The notes: generated by a model not told the origin, from the letters alone. A stretch of DNA of 64,000 nt from Agromyces albus (GCF_030815405.1 NZ_JAUSWX010000001.1:3596001-3660000); one strand, 5' to 3'. Shown: positions 8,892-18,017, counted from the stretch's first letter. Made by a program: numbers and translations.

Positions 8892-9845
8892 TCAGGACTT
8901 CACGGCACCCATCGTGAGTCCGCTCACGATGTACCGCTGCAAGAAGGCAAAGACGATGAGCAGTGGCGCGACGCCGAGCAATGCGGCGGGGAAGAGCAAA
9001 CTCGGGTCCAAGGTGTAACTGCCAACGAGCGAGTAGGCATTCACCATCACCGTTTTCAATGACGGATCCTGGACGAAGACCAGCGGCACGATCAGGTCGT
9101 TCCAGACGCTGAGAGTCAGGAACGTCGCAAGCGTCGCCGTCACCGGTCGAAGCAGCGGGAAGAGCACAACGAAGAACGTGCGAACGGGTCCCGATCCGTC
9201 GATCGCGGCCGCCTCCTCGAGCTCGATCGGAATCTGTCGGAAGAACGACGTGTAGAAGAAGATCGCGACCGGAAGGTTGATGGCGGTGTAGGTGAGGATA
9301 ACTCCTGCGTAGCTGTTCAGCAGACCAAGGTCTCGAAGAAAGAGGTATAGCGGAGCGATCAGAACGAAGATCGGCACTGTCGAGCCCGCAATGAAGATGC
9401 GGTACACCCAGGTCGTCCACGATCGGCTGATACGGGCGAGCGGGTAGGCGGCAAGCGATCCGACGACGATGGTCAAGATCATTGTGCCGGCCAGGACGAT
9501 CGTCGAACTGAGCAATCCCTGCGTGTAGTTCATCTTCGAATAGGCGTTGGCGATGTTGTCGACCGTCAGGCTCGTCGGCCAGCCAAGCGGATCGTTGATC
9601 ACGTCCGAAGCGGGGCGCAACGACGTCACCACCGTGTAGGCGAACGGCGCAGAGATCAGAATCACCGTGATGGCCAGGATCACGTCGCCGATCCGCGATA
9701 AGGGTCCCCGACGTACTCGTCGTCCGCCAGCTCGACGTTGCGCTCGAAACGCCGTAGGGGCTGCCTTGATTGTTGTGTTCGCCATGTCGGATTCGCTGAT
9801 TGTTGTGTTCGCCATGTCAGGTTCGCTGATTGTTGTGTTCGCCAT
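8892..9845 (-). CDS. ABC sugar transporter permease, MalG/CUT1 type
   Basis: 317 residues with six predicted membrane helices and the cytoplasmic EAA loop (LEEAAAIDGSGPVRTF). It ends in the typical GLTMGAVKS. It is the inner-membrane partner of the permease at 9847 and the binding protein at 10789; no ATPase is encoded, as is usual when a shared MsmK-type ATPase is used. The N-terminus is odd: three tandem decapeptides (MANTTISEPD, MANTTISESD, MANTTIKAAP) encoded by a 30-bp repeat. The first ATG follows the previous gene's GAGGAG by about 10 bp, so I use 9845. Confidence 0.88.
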   Translation of the reverse strand: MANTTISEPDMANTTISESDMANTTIKAAPTAFRAQRRAGGRRVRRGPLSRIGDVILAITVILISAPFAYTVVTSLRPASDVINDPLGWPTSLTVDNIANAYSKMNYTQGLLSSTIVLAGTMILTIVVGSLAAYPLARISRSWTTWVYRIFIAGSTVPIFVLIAPLYLFLRDLGLLNSYAGVILTYTAINLPVAIFFYTSFFRQIPIELEEAAAIDGSGPVRTFFVVLFPLLRPVTATLATFLTLSVWNDLIVPLVFVQDPSLKTVMVNAYSLVGSYTLDPSLLFPAALLGVAPLLIVFAFLQRYIVSGLTMGAVKS

Positions 9846-9854
9846 GTCAGATTC
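9765..9854 (-). repeat. Three tandem 30-bp repeats carrying successive start codons
   Basis: A 30-bp unit containing ATGGCGAACACAACAATC is repeated three times with one or two changes, in frame with the permease. Each unit supplies a possible ATG start. It probably arose by replication slippage. Confidence 0.85.
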
Positions 9855-10722
9855 GCTCCTCGCGACGTCGAAGAAGTGATTGGGTCACTCCGGCAAAGAG
9901 CACGACAACCACGAGAAGCAGGACGGCGATGGTCGCGCCGTACGCAAAGCTCCCCTGTCCTCCGAAGATCTTGGCGAAGATCAGCATGGTGAGGGTCGTG
10001 GTCGAGCCTGCTGGTCCACCATTCGTCATCACGAAGGGCAGCTCGAAGACTTTGAGGGACCCGATCAGCGACAGGGTCACAGCCACGGTCGTCGCCGGGG
10101 CCAGAAGGGGCCACTCGATTGAGACGAATCTGCGCCAGCCTGCTGCGCCATCCACACTCGACGCGTCGAGGAGTTCACTCGACATATTCATGTACCCGGC
10201 CAGGAAGATGGCGGCTGAATAGCCCGAGAACATCCAGATGTTGACCAGCGCGATCGCCCAGAGCGCAGTGGAGGGATCGCCGAGCCACACGTGCGCAAGC
10301 GAGCTCAAACCCAGCGACTCAAGCAGGGAATTGATCGCTCCGTCTGGTGCAAGAAGCGAGTTCCAGACGAACGCCGCCATCACTGCCGACATCAGGGTTG
10401 GGACGAGAATGAGCGTGCTGCCCAGTTGACGGACACGGGGCCGTATATACAGAGCCCTGGCGAGGCTCAGGCCGACCGCGTTCTGCACGATGACCACGAC
10501 GACGGCGTACGCCACCGTGATGCCCAGTGCTCGCATTACGTCGCTGTCGCTTGCCAGCGCGACGTAGTTGGATACCCCGACGAAGGCGCCGGGATTGCCG
10601 ATCTTGCTGTCCGTGCCGCTCAAGACGAGCCCTTGCGCCAGCGGGTACACGATTATGGCGAGGTACATGGCCACGGCCGGAGCCATGAAGGCGACGGCTA
10701 TGAGCGGTTTGCGGTGGATCAT
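9847..10722 (-). CDS. ABC sugar transporter permease, MalF/CUT1 type
   Basis: 291 residues, six helices and an EAA loop (LLDASSVDGAAGWRRF). The periplasmic-side motif FVMTNGGPAGSTTT is typical of MalF/UgpA-like permeases. A TTG at 10740 keeps the frame open, but ATG 10722 is preceded by AAGGA at seven bases, so I take ATG. Its last codons overlap the ribosome-binding site of the next permease, indicating translational coupling. Part of the segment A importer. Confidence 0.9.
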   Translation of the reverse strand: MIHRKPLIAVAFMAPAVAMYLAIIVYPLAQGLVLSGTDSKIGNPGAFVGVSNYVALASDSDVMRALGITVAYAVVVVIVQNAVGLSLARALYIRPRVRQLGSTLILVPTLMSAVMAAFVWNSLLAPDGAINSLLESLGLSSLAHVWLGDPSTALWAIALVNIWMFSGYSAAIFLAGYMNMSSELLDASSVDGAAGWRRFVSIEWPLLAPATTVAVTLSLIGSLKVFELPFVMTNGGPAGSTTTLTMLIFAKIFGGQGSFAYGATIAVLLLVVVVLFAGVTQSLLRRREERI

Positions 10723-10744
10723 CGGATTTCCTTCAATCAAACTG

Positions 10745-10786
10745 AACGGCAGGGGCCGAGCTGGATGGCGCTCGGCCCCCGCCGTT
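10745..10786 (-). terminator. Hairpin between binding-protein and permease genes
   Basis: AACGGC-GGGGCCGAGC pairs with GCTCGGCCCC-GCCGTT (one bulge) just after the binding-protein stop. Similar hairpins follow the binding proteins at 49701 and 61377. Likely role: uncouple high binding-protein from low permease expression. Confidence 0.6.
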
Positions 10787-10788
10787 GC

Positions 10789-12099
10789 TCACTTCGTGGG
10801 CTTGAGCTTCTCGTCGAGGTTCTTGATCGTCTGATCGATACTCTGCTGACCGAGCCACAGGGCCTGGATCTGCTCCTGCAGTGTCTTCTCGCCCGCAGCG
10901 CTGAACCACGTGTTAGAAGGAAGGATGCGGTACCTTCCGTCGTTGACCGCTTCGACGAACTCCGTTGTCGCGGCTGAGGAGGGGCTGTCGCCGTTGGTGA
11001 AGGGCGACACTGCGTTCTCCGCCTGAAGGTAGAGCGACGCGTTCTCATTCTCAGACCAGAACTCGACGTACTTCTCTGCGGCCGTCTTGACACTCGACTT
11101 CGCGTTGACGCTGAACATCGTGCCCACGAACAGGTTCGCGTTCGAATCGTCCTGGTCGGTGGCCGGCCACGGGATGAACGAGTCGTCCAGTCCGGCCGCC
11201 GTGAACGTCGACTGGTTCCACGCACCCTGCACGTAGAAGGCGCTCTTGCCCGCCTGGAAGTCCGAGATGCCAGTGCTCCACTCATCGATACCGAGCTCGC
11301 TCTTGAAGTCGACGAACCCCTTCGACTGCAGATCCATCATCTGCTCCAGCGACGACTCCCACGAAGAGAACGACGCCTTTCCTTCAACGAAGTCCGCGTC
11401 GAACGACGGATTGTCCTGATAGACCAGGGTGGCAGCAATGGCATTGATCACCGCGTCCCCCGTCCACCCACCCTTGTTGGGCAAAGACAGCGGCGTGATG
11501 CCGGCGTCCTTCAACTTCTGGAGGTCCGCCTCGAACTCGGGCCACGTCACCGGGATCTCCTCGATCCCTGCCTCCTGAAGGAGGGTGTTGTTGGCGAAGA
11601 GCGAGATGCCAATCACCTCCATCGGCAGCGCATACGTCTTGCCGTCGTTCTCAATGAACGGCTTGATCTCCTTGCGCACACCGCTCACCCAAGGCTGGGA
11701 AGACAAGTCCTCAAGGTATCCAGACGATCCCCAGTCCTGAACCTTGGCCGAGTCGGTCATGAGGACATCGGCGGTGTTGCCAGCGAGAAGCTCCGACTGC
11801 ACCCGCTGCGGATATCCGGCTGACGGGATGAATTCGTACTCGAGCGTGATGTCCGGGTTCGCCTTTTCGAAGGTGGCGTTGATCTCTTTCACGTTCGCTG
11901 GCTCAGCGTCCCCGCCCTTCCAGCCATAAACCTTCAGGACGGTCTTTCCGTCTTCTGTGCTGCCGCTGGTCGGCGCGCAGCCCGCGACAAGAAGGGTGGC
12001 TGCGGCGAGCACAGCCACCGCAACGAGGTGCCTCCGGCGTACTCGGGTGCCCCTAGCAGGAGCAATAGCCCCGCGAGCGTGGCTGGTGCTGTGATTCAT
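10789..12099 (-). CDS. ABC sugar-binding lipoprotein (CUT1)
   Basis: 436 residues. Basic N-terminus, hydrophobic stretch and lipobox LLVAGC (Cys41) mark it as a lipoprotein anchored outside the membrane. The rest is an extracellular solute-binding protein type 1/8 fold (VLKVYGWKGGDAEP; LSSQPWVSG; LFVGTMFSVNA). It captures oligosaccharides for the permeases downstream. A LacI-type operator lies 22 bp upstream of the ATG. The ligand is unknown; fucose-containing oligosaccharides fit the neighbours. Confidence 0.9.
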   Translation of the reverse strand: MNHSTSHARGAIAPARGTRVRRRHLVAVAVLAAATLLVAGCAPTSGSTEDGKTVLKVYGWKGGDAEPANVKEINATFEKANPDITLEYEFIPSAGYPQRVQSELLAGNTADVLMTDSAKVQDWGSSGYLEDLSSQPWVSGVRKEIKPFIENDGKTYALPMEVIGISLFANNTLLQEAGIEEIPVTWPEFEADLQKLKDAGITPLSLPNKGGWTGDAVINAIAATLVYQDNPSFDADFVEGKASFSSWESSLEQMMDLQSKGFVDFKSELGIDEWSTGISDFQAGKSAFYVQGAWNQSTFTAAGLDDSFIPWPATDQDDSNANLFVGTMFSVNAKSSVKTAAEKYVEFWSENENASLYLQAENAVSPFTNGDSPSSAATTEFVEAVNDGRYRILPSNTWFSAAGEKTLQEQIQALWLGQQSIDQTIKNLDEKLKPTK

Positions 12100-12119
12100 G
12101 GCGTCCTCTCCATTGAGAA

Positions 12120-12135
12120 TTTGTAGCGCTCCAAA
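12120..12135. promoter_or_regulatory. LacI-type operator upstream of the binding-protein gene
   Basis: TTTGTAGCGCTCCAAA is an imperfect palindrome matching the perfect site at 15814 (core TTGGAGCGCTCCAA). Probable target of the LacI regulator at 12180. Confidence 0.7.
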
Positions 12136-12179
12136 TGCGCGTAAGCTACAGGATGCGCACCCCTGATCGTTTTGTCAAG

Positions 12180-13193
12180 TCAGCGGGACAATCTGGTTGA
12201 TTCGCGCGCGACGAGGTGGAACGGAACGGTGAGTTGCTCCGGCGGCGAGTCTGGGTCGGCGAGTTGCTTGGCAAGAAGTCGGACAGCCTCACGCGCCATC
12301 CACTCCTTGTCGATGAACATGGTCGACAGCGTAGGTGAGGCAAATCGGCCATCTTCAATGTCGTCGATTCCGATCACCGCGACGTCCTCCGGCACCCTCA
12401 GCCCGCGGCGCCGAAGCCCCGACATCGCCCCCAGAGCGAGCAAGTCGTTCGCGCAGAAAAGCCCGTCGAACTCGAGGCCCGCGTCGAGGAACTCATCGAC
12501 AGAGCGAGCTCCGTCTTCGCGAGTCCAATCTCGAACCCCTCCAACGGGCCCGGCTTCGCGCAAGCCGGCCTCCTCTAGTGCCCGGTGGAAACCCGCCTCA
12601 CGCTCCGAGACTACAAACGGGTCACCGAACGTCTTGTCGCCGATCATCACCAGTCGCGAGCGACCCTGATCCAACAGGTGCTTGGTGGCAGCATGCGAGA
12701 TCGCCACTGAATCAATCCCGACGCGATCGACGGACGACAACTTCGATCGCTCGCCCAACAGAACGAGCGGGGCGCGACCACGCCTCAACTCGATCTCCTC
12801 GTCCTCGATCACCGAGGGGCTGAAGATGAGACCGTCGGCAGAGCCCAGGTTCCACGAGTCTGCAGCTTCTCGTTCGCGCTCCAACAGGTTGTCGGTCTGC
12901 TGAACGATCAGACGCATCCCCACGTCGCCTGCTGCGGCCACCGCAGCTCGCGCCAACTCGGCGAAGTAGGGCTGCGCAAAATTGGGGATCGCAAGACTCA
13001 CAAGACCCGTCCGCCCCGAAACGAGGTTCTGACCGATTGCCTGCGGCCGGTAGCCAAGCTTTTCGATCGCAGCGTTGACGCGCTGGCGCATTGACTCCCG
13101 AACGTGCGGATGGTTCCGGATCACGTTCGAAACGCTGCTCTTCGAGACCTGCGCCTCGGCGGCGACGTCTTCGAGTGTTACTTGCCGACCCAT
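12180..13193 (-). CDS. LacI-family transcriptional regulator of segment A locus
   Basis: 337 residues. The N-terminal helix-turn-helix (VTLEDVAAEAQVSKSSVSNV) and hinge (LGYRPQAIGQNLVSG) precede a periplasmic-binding-protein-like sensor domain (VAVIGIDDIEDGRF near the end). It lies directly upstream of the ABC operon on the same strand. Three similar palindromes sit before its own gene, the ABC operon and the beta-helix/GH29 divergent region, which suggests one regulator controls all of segment A. The inducer is likely a sugar released from the imported oligosaccharide. Confidence 0.92.
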   Translation of the reverse strand: MGRQVTLEDVAAEAQVSKSSVSNVIRNHPHVRESMRQRVNAAIEKLGYRPQAIGQNLVSGRTGLVSLAIPNFAQPYFAELARAAVAAAGDVGMRLIVQQTDNLLEREREAADSWNLGSADGLIFSPSVIEDEEIELRRGRAPLVLLGERSKLSSVDRVGIDSVAISHAATKHLLDQGRSRLVMIGDKTFGDPFVVSEREAGFHRALEEAGLREAGPVGGVRDWTREDGARSVDEFLDAGLEFDGLFCANDLLALGAMSGLRRRGLRVPEDVAVIGIDDIEDGRFASPTLSTMFIDKEWMAREAVRLLAKQLADPDSPPEQLTVPFHLVARESTRLSR

Positions 13194-13245
13194 TGCATCC
13201 TTCGATCCTCAGCCCACCGCGCGGAGGGCCCCTCGCGGCACCTCA

Positions 13246-13261
13246 TTTGGAGCGTACCAAA
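13246..13261. promoter_or_regulatory. LacI-type operator upstream of its own gene
   Basis: TTTGGAGCGTACCAAA is a near-perfect palindrome 53 bp upstream of the LacI ATG. It shares the TTGGAGCG half-site with 15814 and suggests autoregulation. Confidence 0.65.
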
Positions 13262-13281
13262 CACACGAGCCGCGCGCGGAA

Positions 13282-13316
13282 GGTGGCCGTGTCGGTGAGT
13301 TGCCGACACGACCACC
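13282..13316 (-). terminator. Terminator-like hairpin after beta-helix paralogue 2
   Basis: A 14-bp stem (GGTGGCCGTGTCGG with its near complement) and 7-nt loop begin 13 bp after the stop at 13330. It separates the gene from the LacI transcription unit downstream. No T-run. Confidence 0.5.
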
Positions 13317-13329
13317 GTGAGGGGATGAC

Positions 13330-15783
13330 CTAGCCCACGGCCGTCACGGCGAGGTCATCGCACGCCCCCGCAGCTGATCCAGTGTTCTTATAGCAGTAGA
13401 CGGTCGCCTGTGTGCTGGCAGTGCCCGTGGTGAACACCACCGCGGCGGGGGCGTATGCCGCCCCGGCCACCTGATGGAACGACTCGGCGGCACCGAAGGA
13501 CTTGACGCCGAGGGCGATCTGCTCGCCCAACGCGGCATGGAGCCACCCGGTGAGGACGTAGGTCGTGCCGGGCTGGAGTCCGCTGATCGTCTGCTGCACC
13601 CCACTGTTCGCCGCTCCGGTTGTGAGCCCGAACGACCCACTGTGGGCAGCTGACGCCGTCACACTGACGGCGACCGGCGAGGACAGGCCCCAGGGTGATC
13701 GGGAACCCGTCTCGAAGCCCCCGTTCGCCACCAGGCTCGCGGGGTTCGTCAACTTGACGATGCTGAAGTCGTCGCAGAAGCCCGGGCCGGTCCCGGCGTT
13801 CTTGTAGCAGTAGACCGTCGCGGTCGTGTTGGTGGATCCGGTCGTGAACGCCACCGTATTGAGCGCCCACGCAGAGTCGGTCGATTTACTGTAGGTCTCC
13901 GTTCCGCCGTAGTTCTTGACCCCGATCGCGAGCTGCTCGCCGACGACACCCACCTTGACCCATGCCGAGAGGAGGTACGTGGTCGACGGAGTGAGCCCGC
14001 TGACGACGTTCTCGACTCCGCTGTTCGCGTTCCCGGTCTGCACGGCAGAGGTGCCGTTGAACCGCGTACTGGTCGTCAGCGACGATCCTGACCCACTGAG
14101 CGTCCAGGGCGCAAGGGCCCCCGAATCAAAGCTGCCATTCGGAACCAGATTCGTGGTGGCGGTCTCATAGGCACCGATACTGGGGACCGCCGCAATCGGG
14201 TTGCCGGCGAAATCCCGGCCGCCGTTGGAGGCAATGGGCGCACCAGCGCCCAAGGCCGGCGACGATTCGCGCGGCTGATAGGCCGCCGCACCGACCGAGG
14301 CCTGGGTCGCGGACTGCAGCGGACCGACCACCTGTGGCGACAGGTAGATCGTCCCCGTCGTCGGCTCATTGAAGTTGCGCGGCCCATACAGCAGGTTGTT
14401 GGCGAAGACGGAACCAGTCGTCTGGAGGTAGCCCTTGGATCCGAAGTTCAGCACCAGATTGTTTCGGAACTTGTAGGAACCGGACTGCGTGGTGCCGGAT
14501 CGCGTTCCAACCACCGACGTCGGCTGTCCGGAAGAGATGTAAATCGTGTTGTTGTAGATGTCGGGAAGTGGCGCCGCTGAGCCAGGCCGGTTGGGAATAG
14601 GCCCGGAAAAGTCGAACACATTGTGAGCTCGGTTGAAGGTAGTGTGGTTCGGGCAGCCGGCCGTGTTCGTGTCGTCTTCGCTCACGTTGTACCGGACGAC
14701 CGTTCCATCGCTCGCCAGTGCAGAGCGGGGCTCTTCGGTCCAGCCCGAGATCTTCGGCATCATCATCAGAAAACCGCCCGAGTTGTTGCGCGAGTAGTTG
14801 TACTGGATCGTCGTATTGTGGTTGCCCCAGTCAACGTCGAACGCCATACCGTCCTGCTTGTTAATTGTGCATGCCACGGTGTTGTTCTGGATCGTCGTGT
14901 CGTCGCTGCCTGCCACCCAGATCGAAGCTGCTGCCGTATTGCAGATATTTCCCGACGGTGGGCATCCGGTCGTTGCTTTGGACCCGCCATACGCCGCATC
15001 GTTGCCGTCGATGAGCGCGCCGGCGCCGTGGACCACCAGGATATCGTCGCCACCCGAGTACCGGATGTTGTTGTTCAGGATGCGAACGTTCGTGGTCTGC
15101 CCAACGCCGTCACCGTTGCCTTCTGGTGTGACAGCAATCGCGATGCGGTCGACGTGGTCGAAGGTGTTGTTGGCGATCGTGATGTCGTTCCAGGTGGAGA
15201 TGGGCGTGGTGTGGTCGGTCTGGATACCGACTCCCGCGTTCGACGAATACCAGCCGCCCGACCATCCAGAGATATTGCGAACCGTCATGTTGGTGATGGA
15301 AATGCCGGAGAGCGTCGTCCCCGACGAATTCTCGACGAGGACTCCCGACCTGAACGCGGGAGAAGCCGCGGCATTGCGAACCTCGAGACCCGAAAGCTCC
15401 CACTGCTGGACATTCAGGAGCTTGATCACCGCACCCACCACGCCGTTGCCGTCGATGACCGGCTTGGCGCCAGATCCATAGCTCGTGATGACGGCGGGGC
15501 TGCCTGCCGCCCCCGACCCGGAGGGTGTGAGCTGACCAACGCAGGTCGTTCCCGCCTTGAACAGGACGCGCTCGCCCGGCCCGAACTGCATGGAATTCAC
15601 CGGTGCAAGGGAATTCCACGGACTCGCCTGAGTCCCCAGGCCATTCGCGCTCGCGGAGCAATCAACGAAATGATCTGATCCCGCGGCGTTTGCCACCCCG
15701 GCGTTGCCTTGTACCGTCACCGCGAGGACCGCGGCGGCGAGGAGCGCGAGCAGGCCTCGCTGATGTTTCGGTCTAGTCAGCAT
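13330..15783 (-). CDS. Secreted right-handed beta-helix protein with two C-terminal CBM-like modules (paralogue 2)
   Basis: 817 residues. Signal peptide with cleavage probably after GVANAA, beta-helix region about 40-535 (DDILVVHGAGALIDGNDAAY and repeated Asn-ladder turns), then two CBM-like modules from about 546 (NLVPNGSFDSG) and 684 (LVANGGFETG). Domain order and most residues match the 6009-8495 protein, so the two arose by duplication within the locus. A perfect LacI operator lies 31 bp upstream, shared with the divergent GH29 gene. Expected to act outside the cell on a polysaccharide; enzymatic class unknown. Confidence 0.86.
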   Translation of the reverse strand: MLTRPKHQRGLLALLAAAVLAVTVQGNAGVANAAGSDHFVDCSASANGLGTQASPWNSLAPVNSMQFGPGERVLFKAGTTCVGQLTPSGSGAAGSPAVITSYGSGAKPVIDGNGVVGAVIKLLNVQQWELSGLEVRNAAASPAFRSGVLVENSSGTTLSGISITNMTVRNISGWSGGWYSSNAGVGIQTDHTTPISTWNDITIANNTFDHVDRIAIAVTPEGNGDGVGQTTNVRILNNNIRYSGGDDILVVHGAGALIDGNDAAYGGSKATTGCPPSGNICNTAAASIWVAGSDDTTIQNNTVACTINKQDGMAFDVDWGNHNTTIQYNYSRNNSGGFLMMMPKISGWTEEPRSALASDGTVVRYNVSEDDTNTAGCPNHTTFNRAHNVFDFSGPIPNRPGSAAPLPDIYNNTIYISSGQPTSVVGTRSGTTQSGSYKFRNNLVLNFGSKGYLQTTGSVFANNLLYGPRNFNEPTTGTIYLSPQVVGPLQSATQASVGAAAYQPRESSPALGAGAPIASNGGRDFAGNPIAAVPSIGAYETATTNLVPNGSFDSGALAPWTLSGSGSSLTTSTRFNGTSAVQTGNANSGVENVVSGLTPSTTYLLSAWVKVGVVGEQLAIGVKNYGGTETYSKSTDSAWALNTVAFTTGSTNTTATVYCYKNAGTGPGFCDDFSIVKLTNPASLVANGGFETGSRSPWGLSSPVAVSVTASAAHSGSFGLTTGAANSGVQQTISGLQPGTTYVLTGWLHAALGEQIALGVKSFGAAESFHQVAGAAYAPAAVVFTTGTASTQATVYCYKNTGSAAGACDDLAVTAVG

Positions 15784-15813
15784 GGGAATCCATTCTCCTT
15801 TGAACGGTCATTT

Positions 15814-15829
15814 CTTGGAGCGCTCCAAG
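15814..15829. promoter_or_regulatory. Perfect LacI-type operator between divergent beta-helix and GH29 genes
   Basis: CTTGGAGCGCTCCAAG is a perfect 16-bp palindrome in the 152-bp gap between the two divergent starts, placed to control both. Confidence 0.8.
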
Positions 15830-15935
15830 TACGGATACACTGTTCCGCAGAGCGCCCATGCTGTCAACTGCCATCCAGGTCGACTTCTGGTCGACACGAC
15901 CTCGATTTCGATGATGGCCGCGAGAAGGATCCACA

Positions 15936-17474
15936 ATGACGTTGCCCTTGATCAACCCTGACGACCTCCCCGATCCGGTCGACGTTTCTGATAACACCGC
16001 AGCCTTGGCCGGCGTGAAGCAGGTCATCGACGCGGGACCTTTCGACTCGACCTGGGAGTCGCTTCAGGGCTACCGGGCACCGCTGTGGTACCAGGACGGG
16101 AAGTTCGGGATCTTCCTCCACTGGGGGGTCTTCTCCGTTCCCGCCTTTGGCGACGAGTGGTATTCCCGCTCCATGTACCTCGAAGGGACGAAGGCATTCG
16201 AGCATCACGTCAAGACATACGGACCGCAGAACGCGTTCGGCTACAAGGACTTCATCCCGAGCTTCACCATGGACAAGTTCCAGCCCGACGACTGGGCCGC
16301 CCTGTTCAAGGAGGCCGGCGCGCAGTTCGTAGTTCCGGTGGCTGAGCATCACGACGGATTCGCCCTATACGACACCCATCGTTCGCGGTGGAGCGTGACG
16401 AACATGGGCCCACGCCAGGACATCTTCCGTAAGCTCGGCGACGCGGTCGATCATGCGTGGATGGTTGTCGGCGCGTCGAGTCATCGCGCAGAGCACTGGT
16501 TCTTCATGAACGGGGGGAGCCGGTTCGACTCCGACGTTCGCGATCCCGCCTACGCAGACTTCTACGGTCCGGCCCAGCGTGAAGAGATCGCGCCGAATGA
16601 GCGCTTCCTCGAGGACTGGCTTCTGAGATGCGTCGAAATCGTCGACAAGTACCGACCGCAGATCTTCTACTTCGATTGGTGGATCGAGTCGGCCGCCTTT
16701 GAGCCGTATCTGCGTCGCTTCGCGGCGTACTACTACAACCGGGCCGCCGAGTGGGGCCGTGAGGTCGTCATCAACTTCAAGTGGGACTCCTTCGCGCCCG
16801 GAAGCGCCGTCTACGACATCGAACGCGGCGCCATGGGCGGCATCCGCGATGTCGTGTGGCAGAACGACACCTCGGTGTCGCGCACCTCCTGGAGCTGGGT
16901 CGAGGGACACGACTACAAGGGCGCCCACGAACTGATTGCCGAGCTGGCCGACACCGTGTCGAAGAACGGCGTGCTCCTGCTGAACGTCGGCCCGAAGCCG
17001 GACGGCACCATCCCGGAGGAGGAACGTCGACTTCTCCAATCCATCGGCGAATGGCTGACCCGGAACGGCGAGGCCATCTACGGCAGTCGGCCGTGGATCA
17101 TTCCCGGGGAGGGCCCGACGGAGGTCACCGCCGGCTCGTTCGTCGACAGCTCCTCGCCCGAATACACCGCCGCGGATATCCGCTTCACGACACGGACCCA
17201 CGTCACCGGCGACTACGTGTACGCGACATTGCTTGCATATCCGCTGGACGGAATCGCCAGAATCCGATCGTTTGGAAGCGGCGCCGGGCTCCTTAACCGA
17301 GGAATCCGGGAGGTTCGAGTCCTCGGTTCTGCCGAAGACGTTGCTTGGCAGCGATCCGCTGAGTCGCTTGATGTGACGTTGCCGGCCCAATCGGCGACGG
17401 CAGCGGGTCCGGTCGTGCGGCTCTACCTCGAAGACGAGGCTCGGCCACCCCGTCACGACTTCTTGCACGGATGA
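15936..17474 (+). CDS. alpha-L-fucosidase, GH29 family
   Basis: 512 residues, no signal peptide. The barrel begins near residue 50 (DGKFGIFLHWGVFSVPAF). FVVPVAEHHDGFALY is the conserved GH29 strand, the nucleophile Asp is in IFYFDWWIE, and NGVLLLNVGPKPDGTIP closes the barrel before a C-terminal beta-sandwich. It is more distant from the GH29 at 3680 and probably has a different linkage preference. ATG 15936 is preceded by GAAGGAT. Transcribed divergently from the beta-helix gene under a shared operator. Its stop is only four bases before the conserved right-end module, so it forms the edge of segment A. Confidence 0.9.
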   Translation: MTLPLINPDDLPDPVDVSDNTAALAGVKQVIDAGPFDSTWESLQGYRAPLWYQDGKFGIFLHWGVFSVPAFGDEWYSRSMYLEGTKAFEHHVKTYGPQNAFGYKDFIPSFTMDKFQPDDWAALFKEAGAQFVVPVAEHHDGFALYDTHRSRWSVTNMGPRQDIFRKLGDAVDHAWMVVGASSHRAEHWFFMNGGSRFDSDVRDPAYADFYGPAQREEIAPNERFLEDWLLRCVEIVDKYRPQIFYFDWWIESAAFEPYLRRFAAYYYNRAAEWGREVVINFKWDSFAPGSAVYDIERGAMGGIRDVVWQNDTSVSRTSWSWVEGHDYKGAHELIAELADTVSKNGVLLLNVGPKPDGTIPEEERRLLQSIGEWLTRNGEAIYGSRPWIIPGEGPTEVTAGSFVDSSSPEYTAADIRFTTRTHVTGDYVYATLLAYPLDGIARIRSFGSGAGLLNRGIREVRVLGSAEDVAWQRSAESLDVTLPAQSATAAGPVVRLYLEDEARPPRHDFLHG

Positions 17475-17478
17475 AAAG

Positions 17479-17631
17479 GATCAGCGGGGTCGAGGCCAGA
17501 CGTTCGTGAACGGTTCGTAGTCACTTAATAGTCACAATTTCGGCATCACGTTGGTTCATCTGAGTTCACACCTCCCCGTGATTCCGGGGCTTGTGAGCTT
17601 GGGTGAAGCCCAGTGAATCACTACTGGATAT
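17479..17631 (+). repeat. Right-end module, copy 2 (before att2)
   Basis: A 153-bp match to 3117-3269, including the TAGTCAC direct repeat (17518) and the TTCAC/GTGA motif array. It starts right after the GH29 stop. Confidence 0.7.
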
Positions 17632-17681
17632 CTTCAGCTTCCCAAGCTGATAGCGCGGGTTCGATTCCCGTCATCCGCTCT
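17632..17681 (+). repeat. att2: 3' fragment of tRNA-Gly(CCC)
   Basis: Identical 50-mer to att1, again without a 5' tRNA half. Marks the boundary between segments A and B. Confidence 0.9.
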
Positions 17682-18017
17682 GATGCGAAAGCCCTGATCA
17701 GGTGCGTTTTCTGGCGACCTGAGGCGCTACTGCTTGTCGTTGCGTTGACGGACTTCCTGAGGAACCGCAGTCACGATGTCGCGACCGAACACGTTCCCAC
17801 TTCTCGTCAGGGATTTCATCGCCTGCGAGGCCCGCGACTTTCGATTGCAAACCACCCTTGTAGTCACTTAATAGTCACAAATTCCGTGCACGGCCCCCAC
17901 GAGCGTCCGACTGAAGCACTGAGGGATCCGCTTGCGGACGTCCGCCGGCGGACGCTTCACGCGACCGCGCTAAGGGTCACGCCATAGTGCGCCGCCCTTG
18001 ATCACCCAGGGCGCCAG
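17682..18017. other. Gene-free left end of segment B with an extra arm-like repeat
   Basis: No credible gene. TAGTCACTTAATAGTCAC recurs at 17861-17878, 180 bp to the right of att2, the only copy on this side of a tRNA fragment. It may be the opposite arm of an attachment site. Confidence 0.55.

Noticed and set aside
9765..9854. Three regularly spaced repeats as a mini CRISPR array
   Set aside because: The units are directly tandem without spacers and lie in a coding frame.
14623..15678. A 351-codon + strand frame
   Set aside because: Antisense of the beta-helix gene; no motif or ribosome-binding site.
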